Position numbers and translations under genes: made by a program. The notes under the pieces are model-generated. The model did no database searches, was not told the origin of the DNA, and worked only from the letters and a program-made list of their open reading frames with translations. This document shows positions 30,729 through 39,425 of a stretch of DNA of 64,000 nt, in pieces. The stretch's first letter is position 1; every line of letters starts with the position of its first letter. The stretch is from Tranzscheliella williamsii (Eukaryota; Basidiomycota; Ustilaginomycetes; Ustilaginales; Ustilaginaceae): contig JALBYF010000027.1 in the NCBI GenBank assembly GCA_023212725.1, forward strand, positions 124,001-188,000, written 5' to 3'.

Positions 30729-33700
30729 ATGCGCCCCAGCGCCGTCCTTGACAACAACGTCGCCACTCAAGATTCTACAGCCCCCACTCAGGCCATTACT
30801 GCACCAGCCGAAGCACAGTCCGACGCAGAAACTGAACCACTTCCCTACGACGAGGTTGATCAAGACGTCGGTGACGACGCTGACTCCGACATCGTCATGG
30901 ATTCCTCCCAACTCGCACACTATTCGGCGCATGCTCCCGGTCAGACACACACTGCCGACCGCCCAAGTGACACCGCCGATATCTTGATGGATCTCTCGAC
31001 AGAGGCGAATCACCATCCCACCCATCCCCACCATCCACACAACACCCACCTCAACGAAGAGGATGAGGATGAGCAGGAAGCGAACGACGAGGGAGATGAC
31101 GATGGGGATGAGGACGAGGATGAGGACGACGAAGGCCAACCCACAGAATCACAAGCGACTGGCGTCCCCTCCGCTCAGGACCCTCATTCTTCTATGAGCT
31201 CTCCTCAGAAAGCCGGCGCATTCACCGGCGATGAATTTAGCGATGGAAGTGACCTCACCGACGAAGACGAAGAGCAGAACAACGAAGAAGAGGCCTCCTC
31301 CTTATCAGACGACGAACTCGGCGGTTCAGACGACGAAGGCGAGGACGATGAGGACGAAGATGAGGATCAAGATCAAGATGCGGAGGACAAGACTCACGAA
31401 GACGAAGCCGCCGAAGCTTTGGCTGCCTTGACTGGCGGCCCCGAAGTCGGCAACGACTCAGCCACAGCTGCCGATGGACTCGAGGGTCTCGCCGCTCTTG
31501 CCGCTGCTGGCGCCACCCAAGACGACGATGGCGCCGCCGAAGATGATGACGATGACGATGTGTCAGAGGCAGAGCAAGCCGAGGCAGATCCTTCCTCCGA
31601 GCAACGTGACAAGAAGCGAGGACGTCTGCAAGATTTGAGACAGCAAGACGATAACGATGGTTTCAGCTCTGACATCACCCCTGAACCGGAGGATGAAGAG
31701 GCTGAAGCGGACGGCGAAGATCCCAGCGACGCTCAAGATAGCGGCTCCCCCCGCAAGACCGACCTTGATCTCATTGCCTCTATGAAAAAGCGAGCTGCAG
31801 CCACGGGAGGAGCTACGAGTCTACTCGAGCCAGAGCAGCTGGTCGATAGTCTTCCCGGCTCTGCTTCCTCTTCCAGAGGTGCCACACCCGTCGACGACGA
31901 ACAGGACCCCGACAAGCCTCAGCACGCCACTCAAGACGATATCGAAGCCAAAGTCGGGGAGCAAGTTACAGGGGAACCCGCCGAGGTAGCCGACGCAGAT
32001 CATTCGGGAACCGCTGCAGGCACTCCAGCACCCGAAATCATCGAGCAGGAGGATGACACCTCTACAGACGAAGCCGCCATCCGTCGTCAAGACGCTATGG
32101 AGGCGCTCACCAAGATTGAAATCGGTTTTGCTATGCTACGCGATCGTCTCTACATCGAGAGATTGCAGGAAATCTCTACCGAAGGCGACATGATCGTAGA
32201 CGGCACCCATCCCGAGTTACTTCATTTGAACAAAGCCATCGAGATTCGTCGACAGCGTCGCACCCACCTCGTCGACACCTGGTTCGAACAGCAGGAACAG
32301 CAATACGAACGCGTCGCCAAAGCGGAGGAGTATGCCGCCTGGAGCATCTGGCGCTCCAGTTGTGCCGGCTTGCGTCGCGATATGATGGACGATTTCAGCC
32401 GCAAACGCAGGCGTCTGGATCGTGAAAAGAGGATGTTAGATGCTCCACGCAACGTGCGCAAGCATCAGGTATTCGAAACCGAGCTTGTTCGCAATCCGGA
32501 CCGTCTCCAACTCTCGCTCGAAGCCAGCAGCCAAGCCAACGCCGATAGAAATATTCCAGGTGATCCGTCTCGCAAGCGCAAGTCGTCTGCCAAGCGCCGA
32601 GCTATCGCACAGCAAGACAGCGCCATAAACGACGAGTTTGTCGCCTACCCCGACCTCAAAGGACTTGCCGAGCCGGACGTCATGATGGACATCGAACAGA
32701 TGGGCATACGCCCTGCTGGCGCGCCTCCGGGCATATATGATCCCTTCTATGCTGGGCCCATGGGCTTAGAGTATCAAAATCCCGATATTCTAGCCATGTA
32801 CGGGCCCGATGCAGCAGCGGCGGCAGCAGCGGCGGCAGCACAGCATGCACAAATGGGTGGTGTGCCCTACGGCTTCCCACCTGGTAGAGGTGCGCCCATG
32901 CACCTTCCGCCTGGAACAATGATGGGCCCCGGTACTCCCAATTCAGTGCATACACCACTTGGACATGGAGGCCATCCCATGCCACTACATGGGCCTCTCC
33001 CGCCAGGGATGGACATGAACATGATGGGTTTTGATCCATATGCAGCAGCGGAGATGGAACGTGCCGTACGCATCCATCATCGCGAGCAGGCGGCCCGTAT
33101 GGGACTGGATCCGAATGACCCCACTCACGGTAGCTCACCTATGCCTCCCGAGGTATACGGATATCCTCCTCACTTTGGTCATGCACAAGGCGGCGGAGGG
33201 CCGCCGCCCATGGGAGGGGGCGGCCGTGGCATCCTAGGCATGCCGCCATCCCCAACGCCGCCACACCGAGGCAGCGGAGGTCGAAAGGAACGCACGGTCA
33301 CAGATGAGGGCGGTCACTCGGGAGGAACGAGTCGTGGGCGCGGTGGCGGCTCTAAGGGCGCCGGCCGGCCGAAGCAGTCTTCGCGAGCCAATCAGACCGC
33401 CGCCGCCGGCCTGGCACGCGACGCACAGCCTGCGGCCGCAATATCGTCATCCGCCGGTATTGCCAGCGTAAGTACGGGCAACAACCCAAGCTTACCACCG
33501 CCGCCTTCCGTATCAACAGTCCCTGGCCATCCGGACGAGAAGGGAGCCAAGCCTCTTAGTAATGGCTCCGCCACGGCCAGACGCTCCTCTGAAACCCTTG
33601 CTAGCGCGAACAAGCCGGTAATAGGCATACCACCTGTGACCAAGGCATCAGTCGCTTCATTGCCCAACACACAAGCGCCAGCGAAGCCGGCTATCACCGA

Positions 33701-33827
33701 TGTCGGAGCCGGACCGCTAGCTCCTCTTGCTGCCACGCCGGTGTCGGTCGCCGCTTCGGCCGGCATGATGAACGCACGCCTCTACCCCCCGACCGCCACC
33801 GCATCCTCGCCATCCAACCCTGCCTAG
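30729..33827 (+). CDS. Sds3/Dep1-like subunit of the Rpd3L histone deacetylase complex
   Basis: The product is 1,032 residues from the ATG at 30729 (MRPSAVLDNN). A longer frame starts at a GTG only. The N-terminal third is strongly acidic, with Asp/Glu runs at about 110-330. The Sds3-like domain spans about 448-600: 'AMEALTKIEIGFAMLRDRLYIERLQEIS', 'GTHPELLHLNKAIEIRRQRRTHLV' and then 'DDFSRKRRRLDREKRML'. The rest is Gly/Pro/Met-rich with an alanine run near 695-705 and looks disordered. Sds3 and Dep1 both belong to Rpd3L, which removes acetyl groups from histones at repressed genes. The acidic N-terminus favours Dep1, but either is possible. The nearest gene downstream is Abp1 on the same strand. 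Confidence 0.8.
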   Translation: MRPSAVLDNNVATQDSTAPTQAITAPAEAQSDAETEPLPYDEVDQDVGDDADSDIVMDSSQLAHYSAHAPGQTHTADRPSDTADILMDLSTEANHHPTHPHHPHNTHLNEEDEDEQEANDEGDDDGDEDEDEDDEGQPTESQATGVPSAQDPHSSMSSPQKAGAFTGDEFSDGSDLTDEDEEQNNEEEASSLSDDELGGSDDEGEDDEDEDEDQDQDAEDKTHEDEAAEALAALTGGPEVGNDSATAADGLEGLAALAAAGATQDDDGAAEDDDDDDVSEAEQAEADPSSEQRDKKRGRLQDLRQQDDNDGFSSDITPEPEDEEAEADGEDPSDAQDSGSPRKTDLDLIASMKKRAAATGGATSLLEPEQLVDSLPGSASSSRGATPVDDEQDPDKPQHATQDDIEAKVGEQVTGEPAEVADADHSGTAAGTPAPEIIEQEDDTSTDEAAIRRQDAMEALTKIEIGFAMLRDRLYIERLQEISTEGDMIVDGTHPELLHLNKAIEIRRQRRTHLVDTWFEQQEQQYERVAKAEEYAAWSIWRSSCAGLRRDMMDDFSRKRRRLDREKRMLDAPRNVRKHQVFETELVRNPDRLQLSLEASSQANADRNIPGDPSRKRKSSAKRRAIAQQDSAINDEFVAYPDLKGLAEPDVMMDIEQMGIRPAGAPPGIYDPFYAGPMGLEYQNPDILAMYGPDAAAAAAAAAAQHAQMGGVPYGFPPGRGAPMHLPPGTMMGPGTPNSVHTPLGHGGHPMPLHGPLPPGMDMNMMGFDPYAAAEMERAVRIHHREQAARMGLDPNDPTHGSSPMPPEVYGYPPHFGHAQGGGGPPPMGGGGRGILGMPPSPTPPHRGSGGRKERTVTDEGGHSGGTSRGRGGGSKGAGRPKQSSRANQTAAAGLARDAQPAAAISSSAGIASVSTGNNPSLPPPPSVSTVPGHPDEKGAKPLSNGSATARRSSETLASANKPVIGIPPVTKASVASLPNTQAPAKPAITDVGAGPLAPLAATPVSVAASAGMMNARLYPPTATASSPSNPA

Positions 33828-34191
33828 CCTGCCTGCCTCCCTGCTGTTCGCATGTATTTCTACTCACCGTATTCCAATCACCATATCACCATGGTAGCAC
33901 TGTAACAACGAAGCGCGCTAGAACATCTGAGGACCATCTGCAGTCGAGACAGAGCGTATGTTAAGTCTGTTTGGAAGAGTAAGATTTGACACAGAAGAGT
34001 GAGTGCGTAGTCGTGTCTTTGCGGGCCGTGCGGGCCGTGCGCAGTAAACCAACTCCACAGGCACTGCCACTCATAAATTGATATCACCGCATGGTGAGAA
34101 ACGACTGTCTTTCGCTTCACTCCCTCCATCTCTTTATCGAGCATCTCTCAGCGCTCTGCTAAAGCTGATCTGAAGAGTCAGATTGTCAGCT
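33828..34191. other. Intergenic, Dep1-like to ABP1
   Basis: 364 bp. A CT-rich stretch leads to the ABP1 ATG. Nothing else recognised. Confidence 0.5.
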
Positions 34192-36099
34192 ATGTCCCTC
34201 ACAGTGAATCTGTCGTCTGCGGCGATCCGCGATGCCTATGAAAAGGTGCTCGACGGCGGCAAGGACTATCTGGTGCTGACGTATGAGAAGGCCTCGAACG
34301 ATCTTCGACTTCAAGTTGTCGAGAAGGGCGACCTGGTCGACCTCAATGAAGAGTTCTCTGACGGGCGCATCCAGTACGCCTTTGTCAGGGTCATCGACCC
34401 CAATTCTCAACTGCCCAAGTTCGCTCTCATCAACTGGTGCGGCGAAGGAGTGCCGGAGCATCGCAAGGGTCTCTTCGCCAGCCACTCCTCCGCCGTCGCA
34501 CAGTATCTCAAGGCTTACCATGTCAGCATCAATGCACGTTCCGAGGCGGATGTGGATCCTAAACTCATCATGAGGAGGATTGCCGAGTCTTCTGGCTCCA
34601 ACTACAGCGCCGGCGGAAAGGCCGCCAACACCCATTCCGGCGGTCCTATCACTTCGGTGGGATCCACCTACAAGCCGATCGGCACCCCTGACATCAAGGG
34701 GATGCAGAAGGCCGCACCCAAGGACACCATCACTCCTGTGGGCTCCAACTACGCACCAAAGCGCGATGAACTGCAGCAGATTCGGTCGGGTGCTGCACCT
34801 CCTCCTCAGCTACCCTCGGCTTCGCGAGTCGCCGCACCGATCTTCGAATCTACACCTCCTCCAGCCGCTGTCCTGCCTCCGCCACAGCCGCCACAGCCGC
34901 AGGTTTCCGCTGCTGCTCCTGCTCTCAAACCGGCCTTGACGCCTTCCATCCCTCCGGCCCCACGACCCGTTCCTGTCGCTGCGCCAGCGCCCGCCAAGCC
35001 GGCAGAAGACGATCGCATCCAGCCTGTGGGCACGGCCTACCAGCCCGTCAGCCTGGGCAAGCCTGGCAAGCTCAACATGGCCAATCGGTTTCCGTTCGGT
35101 CAGCAAGAGAATACTGCGCCTGCGCCGTCCTCTACCCCGAGGGTCCCGTCTGGCATTGCTTCAGGCAAGCTGACCTGGAGCCAGAGACAGGAAGCTGCTC
35201 GAAAAGAACAGGAGGAAGAGAATGCAAGGGTCTCGTCTCTGTCCACAGGCATGCGCACCACCAGCTTCGGGACCGGAGGTGCTGCTACCCGTGCAGCCTC
35301 TTCTGCTGCGCCGCCGCCAGCGGCGCCCGGTGCTCCCGCCGCCCCTCCGGCCGCTCCCCTCGCACCAGCAGTTTCAGCGCACGAGCAGACAGAAACAGTG
35401 CAGCCACCGGCACCAGCTGCCCCTCCTGCGCCTGAGCCAGAGGTGGAAGAGGTCGCGGAGCAGCTCGCTTCCACTCATATCTCCAACATCGGTGGCGGAA
35501 CGGACGCGGGCTTGCGTGGCAAAGCTGCTTGGGCCTACGAGGCAGCAGAGGACAACGAGCTGACGCTTGTCGAGGGTGCCATCATTTCGCACATTGAGCA
35601 GATCGACGACGGCTGGTGGTCTGGCGTAGATGAGAATGGCAAGGAGGGCCTCTTCCCCGCGTCTTACGTCGAGTTGATCGAAGGAGAGGATGAAGTGCCG
35701 GCACCACCTCCGCCGCCTGCCCCCCTTGCGCCCCCAACGCCGCCTGCGGCTCCCGCGCCCGAAGAAGAAGAAGAAGAGGACGCGCCCCCGCCTCCTCCGC
35801 CTCCTCCTCCTCCGCCGCCGCCCGCTGCTGCTGCGGAAGAGGCAGAGGCGGAGATCCCGGCGCCGCCACCGCCGCCGCCTGCGCCACCCGCACCTGCGGC
35901 CGCTGCTCCCGCGGACCGGGGCCTGGTCTGCACGGCGCTGTACGAATTCCAGGCGACGGAGGACAACGAACTGACGTTTGCGGAGGGCGACGCGATTGTC
36001 CAGGTCGACGACCAGATCAGCGACGACTGGTGGAGCGGCACCAACGAGCGGACGGGCGAGCAGGGCCTTTTTCCGGCGAACTACGTCGAGCGAACGTAA
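34192..36099 (+). CDS. ABP1: Actin-binding protein Abp1 (ADF-H plus two SH3 domains)
   Basis: The product is 635 residues from the ATG at 34192 (MSLTVNLSSAAIRDAYEKVL). An upstream in-frame TTG was rejected. The ADF-H domain (about 5-130) includes 'YALVRV'-like 'QYAFVRVIDPNSQLPKFALINWCGEGVPEHRKG'. The central part has repeated 'PVG..Y.P' motifs and Pro/Ala tracts. SH3-1 (about 443-500) reads 'AAWAYEAAEDNELTLVEG...DDGWWSGV...GLFPASYVEL'. SH3-2 (about 578-634) reads 'CTALYEFQATEDNELTFAEG...DDWWSGT...GLFPANYVER'. A long polyproline linker joins them. Abp1 binds F-actin at endocytic patches and recruits Arp2/3 and SH3 partners. Fungal Abp1 often has a single SH3 domain; two is a common basidiomycete layout, from memory. 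It ends only 90 bp from the convergent DDAH gene. Confidence 0.92.
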   Translation: MSLTVNLSSAAIRDAYEKVLDGGKDYLVLTYEKASNDLRLQVVEKGDLVDLNEEFSDGRIQYAFVRVIDPNSQLPKFALINWCGEGVPEHRKGLFASHSSAVAQYLKAYHVSINARSEADVDPKLIMRRIAESSGSNYSAGGKAANTHSGGPITSVGSTYKPIGTPDIKGMQKAAPKDTITPVGSNYAPKRDELQQIRSGAAPPPQLPSASRVAAPIFESTPPPAAVLPPPQPPQPQVSAAAPALKPALTPSIPPAPRPVPVAAPAPAKPAEDDRIQPVGTAYQPVSLGKPGKLNMANRFPFGQQENTAPAPSSTPRVPSGIASGKLTWSQRQEAARKEQEEENARVSSLSTGMRTTSFGTGGAATRAASSAAPPPAAPGAPAAPPAAPLAPAVSAHEQTETVQPPAPAAPPAPEPEVEEVAEQLASTHISNIGGGTDAGLRGKAAWAYEAAEDNELTLVEGAIISHIEQIDDGWWSGVDENGKEGLFPASYVELIEGEDEVPAPPPPPAPLAPPTPPAAPAPEEEEEEDAPPPPPPPPPPPPPAAAAEEAEAEIPAPPPPPPAPPAPAAAAPADRGLVCTALYEFQATEDNELTFAEGDAIVQVDDQISDDWWSGTNERTGEQGLFPANYVERT

Positions 36100-37065
36100 C
36101 GGCGCACATACTGTGTAGACACGCACTGATTCAAGCGTTCTTCCGATGTTCAGCTATGTGCTGTGTAGGGCGGAGTGTGGGGGGACGGGCTAGGGCTGGG
36201 GGCGGATGCGGACGGAGAGGCAGGTGACGCAGCCCTCGAGCGCCTCGAATTGGGAGATGTCGACGGTGGTGACTTGGAGGCCGCGGGCGCGGAGGAGGGC
36301 GGCGGTGCGCGGAGCGGCGGCGGAGAGGAGGACGTGGGTGGGGCCGAGGACGACGACGGCGGCGCCGTGCTGTTCGGGGACGGAGAGATAGGCGGGGAAG
36401 CGGGCTGGGTCATCAACGGCGGGGTCCCAGCCGATCACGGTGCCGTCGGGCAGGGCGGTTGCTCCTGTCTCTGCGGTGCAATGCGAAGGGTCAGAGGGCG
36501 ATCAGCGGCAGGGTGAACGGGCGGGGGACTTACTCAGATGGAGTGCCTTGGTGACGGGGATTTCGGAGACGGTGTAGCCGCGCGGGGCTAGGGTGGAGCG
36601 GAGCTGGGTGATGGCGGAGGCGGTGGTCCGCGCCGAGCGGCCGACGTAGACGGTGGTGCCGAGCTTGAGCACGTCGCCGCCGTCGAGGGTGGCGGGCGGT
36701 GTGATCTGGTCGCATGTCTCCAGCACCCCGCGCGCGGCCAGCGCGTGCACCGCCGCGCGCACCCCCGCCGCCTCGCCGCGCCGCGACTCATGCCCCGCCA
36801 CCCCCACCACCGCCAACCGCCCGAAGACCACCATCGTATCCTCCACAAACACCGAGTCCGGACTCTCCCCCGCCGCCTCCACCTCCTCCACCACCCACCC
36901 TAGCCCGCGGAAGACAGCAACGTACGCCTCCCACTGCGCCACCGCAAGCGCATAGTCCACCCCCACCGGCGCGGCAATGTGCGTCACCTGCCCCTCCGCT
37001 AGCCGCTCCGACGGCCGTCGCACCAGCAGCGTCCCCGCCCACCTCCCCTCGTTGTCCGCGTGTCC
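35925..37065. other. GC-skew switch island C
   Basis: The G-rich arm runs from the end of ABP1 across the spacer into DDAH (36301-36360 has about 35 G and 13 C). The C-rich arm covers the 5' half of DDAH (36781-36840 has about 9 G and 33 C). The switch is near 36690. The G arm crosses a gene boundary and a coding-strand change. Confidence 0.7.
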
Positions 37066-37071
37066 TGCCAT
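36190..37071 (-). CDS. Dimethylarginine dimethylaminohydrolase (DDAH), two exons
   Basis: Exons 36534-37071 and 36190-36470, joined over a 63-nt GT-AG intron (36471-36533), give 272 residues, close to mammalian DDAH (285). Visible motifs are 'DSVFVEDTMVVF' (substrate-binding acid pair), 'ITPPATLDGGDVLKLG', the catalytic His in 'KALHLKTG' (H178, at the splice junction) and the catalytic Cys in 'LEGCVTCLSVR' (C263 near the C-terminus). The join rebuilds 'HLKTGATALPDGTVIG', which supports the intron. The enzyme turns N-methylated arginines released from methylated proteins into citrulline and methylamines. The related amidinotransferase and arginine deiminase families share the fold, but length and Cys position fit DDAH. 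The gene is very GC-rich. Confidence 0.88.
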
Positions 37072-37888
37072 CGTCTCGCGTCAGATGTAGCCGTACTGCT
37101 CGCTCGCGATAGTGGACGTCGCACCGAAAGTAAGGGCCAGCCCAAGCGCACCCTGGCTGCACACCCTCGCCCGCTTATCGCGCTGCCCCAAACCACCGCT
37201 CCCGGACTGCACGCCGCTCAAGTAGCCACAACCGGACCGTACGCGTACCGACATCGGGCGTGCCATCAGGCCCGATCGAAGAGATCCCGCTCGCGCGGAT
37301 CCCGTTCTTGGATACATCGGCAAAACAATGCTGGACCTGTATTGCAGAGCTGAAGTGCATATCCCGCGAACGGACATGCTTGCGGAGGCACGCAGGCTTG
37401 CGGAATGTATCTCACAGCTGGGGCGCTGCTCAGCCAGACCAGGAACGTCAGGCGGCGCGCTGCTTTCCGCCAGCGCATAACGGCCCGCTGACAGCCGTGT
37501 ACGCCACTTCCATCGTGGCTGGGCACGCGGCAACAGAGCGAGAAGAACCGACAATCTGGCTATTGAATACGCCCGTCCGGACATAACGACACGCTTACCA
37601 ATGCGTAGCGTGAGTTGAAAGGGCGCGCAGCGGCACACAGTAGACACGTTCGGTCGCTGCTGATACGGTACTCCCAGGCGGTTTCTCTGCGGGCTGGGCC
37701 TTGGGCCTGATCGGCGGGCCTCGATGCTGAGCCAGATCCGGTTTCAGGCCCTGTCTCTGCTGATGCGCGGTAAATCTCGGACAATGCACAGGGACCACTC
37801 ACTACCGCCTATACTGACTACCCGCCCTTTACCACACCACCGCACAACCGACGCATCCAACGCAGTCAAACACTGCAGGTAGGGCGCG

Positions 37889-37927
37889 CCGACTAGCTGG
37901 GTTCAAATCCGAGTCGATTGTAGTCGG
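37889..37927. repeat. Hairpin enclosing a Pol III B-box-like sequence
   Basis: CCGACTA (37889-37895) and TAGTCGG (37921-37927) are perfect complements. Between them GGTTCAAATCC (37900-37910) matches the tRNA B-box consensus. No acceptor stem or anticodon arm can be drawn, so this is not a full tRNA. It could be a tRNA-derived remnant or extra-TFIIIC site. Confidence 0.35.
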
Positions 37928-38240
37928 CCCAAGCTCGTTCTGGAAATGGACAAGGCTTACTAGGCAGCTTAATTCATTTCGCGCTTGTAGTAGCCTCGCA
38001 AGCGGCTCGCTAGCTTGTTAGTCCTCTTCAGGTGACAAAGGGGATCCATTCGAATTCCAGGTCAGCTTTCCAACTTCTACTGATTCTTACCCCCTTTGTG
38101 AGCTTGCGAATTCAACCTGGCTCGCTTCCAACCCCGGCCCCTGGATCCGACCCGCCATTGTTTTAATGGCAGGAGCGTGGGCTTTCCCAGCCAAAGAGGA
38201 GCCGTGTGACCTGAAGCACAATTCACTATCCACTTGCTCT

Positions 38241-38264
38241 GCGACTGCGACTGCGACTGCGACT
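38241..38264. repeat. Hexanucleotide microsatellite (GCGACT)4
   Basis: Four perfect copies, with related GCGACT/AGTCGC units scattered over the next 80 bp in both orientations. Confidence 0.85.
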
Positions 38265-39425
38265 GAGGTAGAAACACAACTTACAGTCGCACTAGTGCTT
38301 GTGACTGCGACGGGTGAAGCGACTAGGGGGTATCACGACCATGAAATCCCACCTCGGGTTTCGAGGTTATGTTCAAAAGACCAGGACCTGACCCGCATTT
38401 CTGAAAATGACTTTGGACTTCGAAGTGAGTTTTTGAAATCGCGAGACCCCCTGCTGTGGTTCGGTTTGTATCTGACTGGATTTTGTAGCCTGGCGCCTCT
38501 ACTCTCTGTGCGCTACAACGCTCATACACTCCGCTCCCTCACTCTATCGCGCGCTAGCATCTCCGCGCTGCTCTCTCGCACCGTAACACTCGACTCACTC
38601 TACCGACTGACGTCCCCTATTGCTCCTCCTATCGCCGTCGCCACCTTTCCTCATCCATATCCTCACCGCGCGTCACCAGCCTGCTGTGCTCGATCCCTCC
38701 TGCTCCTGCGTCTGCCGCCCATCTGCTGGCCGCCGCCGTTCCGCCGACTCACAGCGTCCTTTCGCTTCCAAGCAACAACTCGCCTGCCCGCTTTTGCGGC
38801 CGTAGTCGCGTCTCTTTCGCTGCTAGCCGGTGCAACTTCCGTTTACCGCCTCCAGTCGGCCAGCTTGGCCGCTTTCCGTCTTGTAGCCAACCTCATCCGA
38901 CCCTCTCCCTGGATCACCGGAAGCTGGCTCCGGCGTGCACGCACTTCACCTTTCGCATAACATCGGTCACAAGACATCCTACCTTCGACTCTTCGATTGG
39001 CGACGCCGCCCCTGCTCTTTGCATATCCTCCATGCCTCAGCGGTAGGCCACCTGCTCGCCCCATCCTCGACCGCTCGCCCTGTTCTATACTCGCGTCCAA
39101 CATCCACTCTACAGCCTCACCTCTGGACACCGTCCCGCACGAATCTATTGCACAACCCGGTCATCGCACTTATCCGCTTTCCTGTCACAACACATCCATC
39201 GCCACAACGCTCTCTTTCTCGATTTGCTGGCCTGCTCTGCACATGCTTCTGCCACTCTGTCATCCGTTCACATCACATACTCTGTCCGCTTGGTCGCCCA
39301 TATAGGCGACTTGAGCCTTCCTTCTTACCTCTGGCCTTACTACTGTCAGACACGCCGACCGGTTAGGGAATAGCTGGACGTCCGGCCAAGGTGCCTCAGC
39401 GATTCGTCACCGTATTTCAGCGACC

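Larger units (their letters stand above)
37072..39425. other. Long divergent intergenic region, CT-rich leader of the RhoGAP gene
   Basis: 2,354 bp. It contains a hairpin with a B-box-like sequence (37889-37927), degenerate repeats around 38030-38130 and a GCGACT repeat (38241-38264). From about 38480 to the ATG at 39426 the plus strand is CT-rich. A frame of 264 codons at 38166-38960 has low-complexity Ser/Arg/Leu composition and was not called. Confidence 0.5.

Noticed and set aside
38166..38960. 264-codon plus frame before the RhoGAP gene
   Set aside because: It begins with an ATG but is Ser/Arg/Leu-rich, spans a microsatellite and fits a CT-rich leader better.
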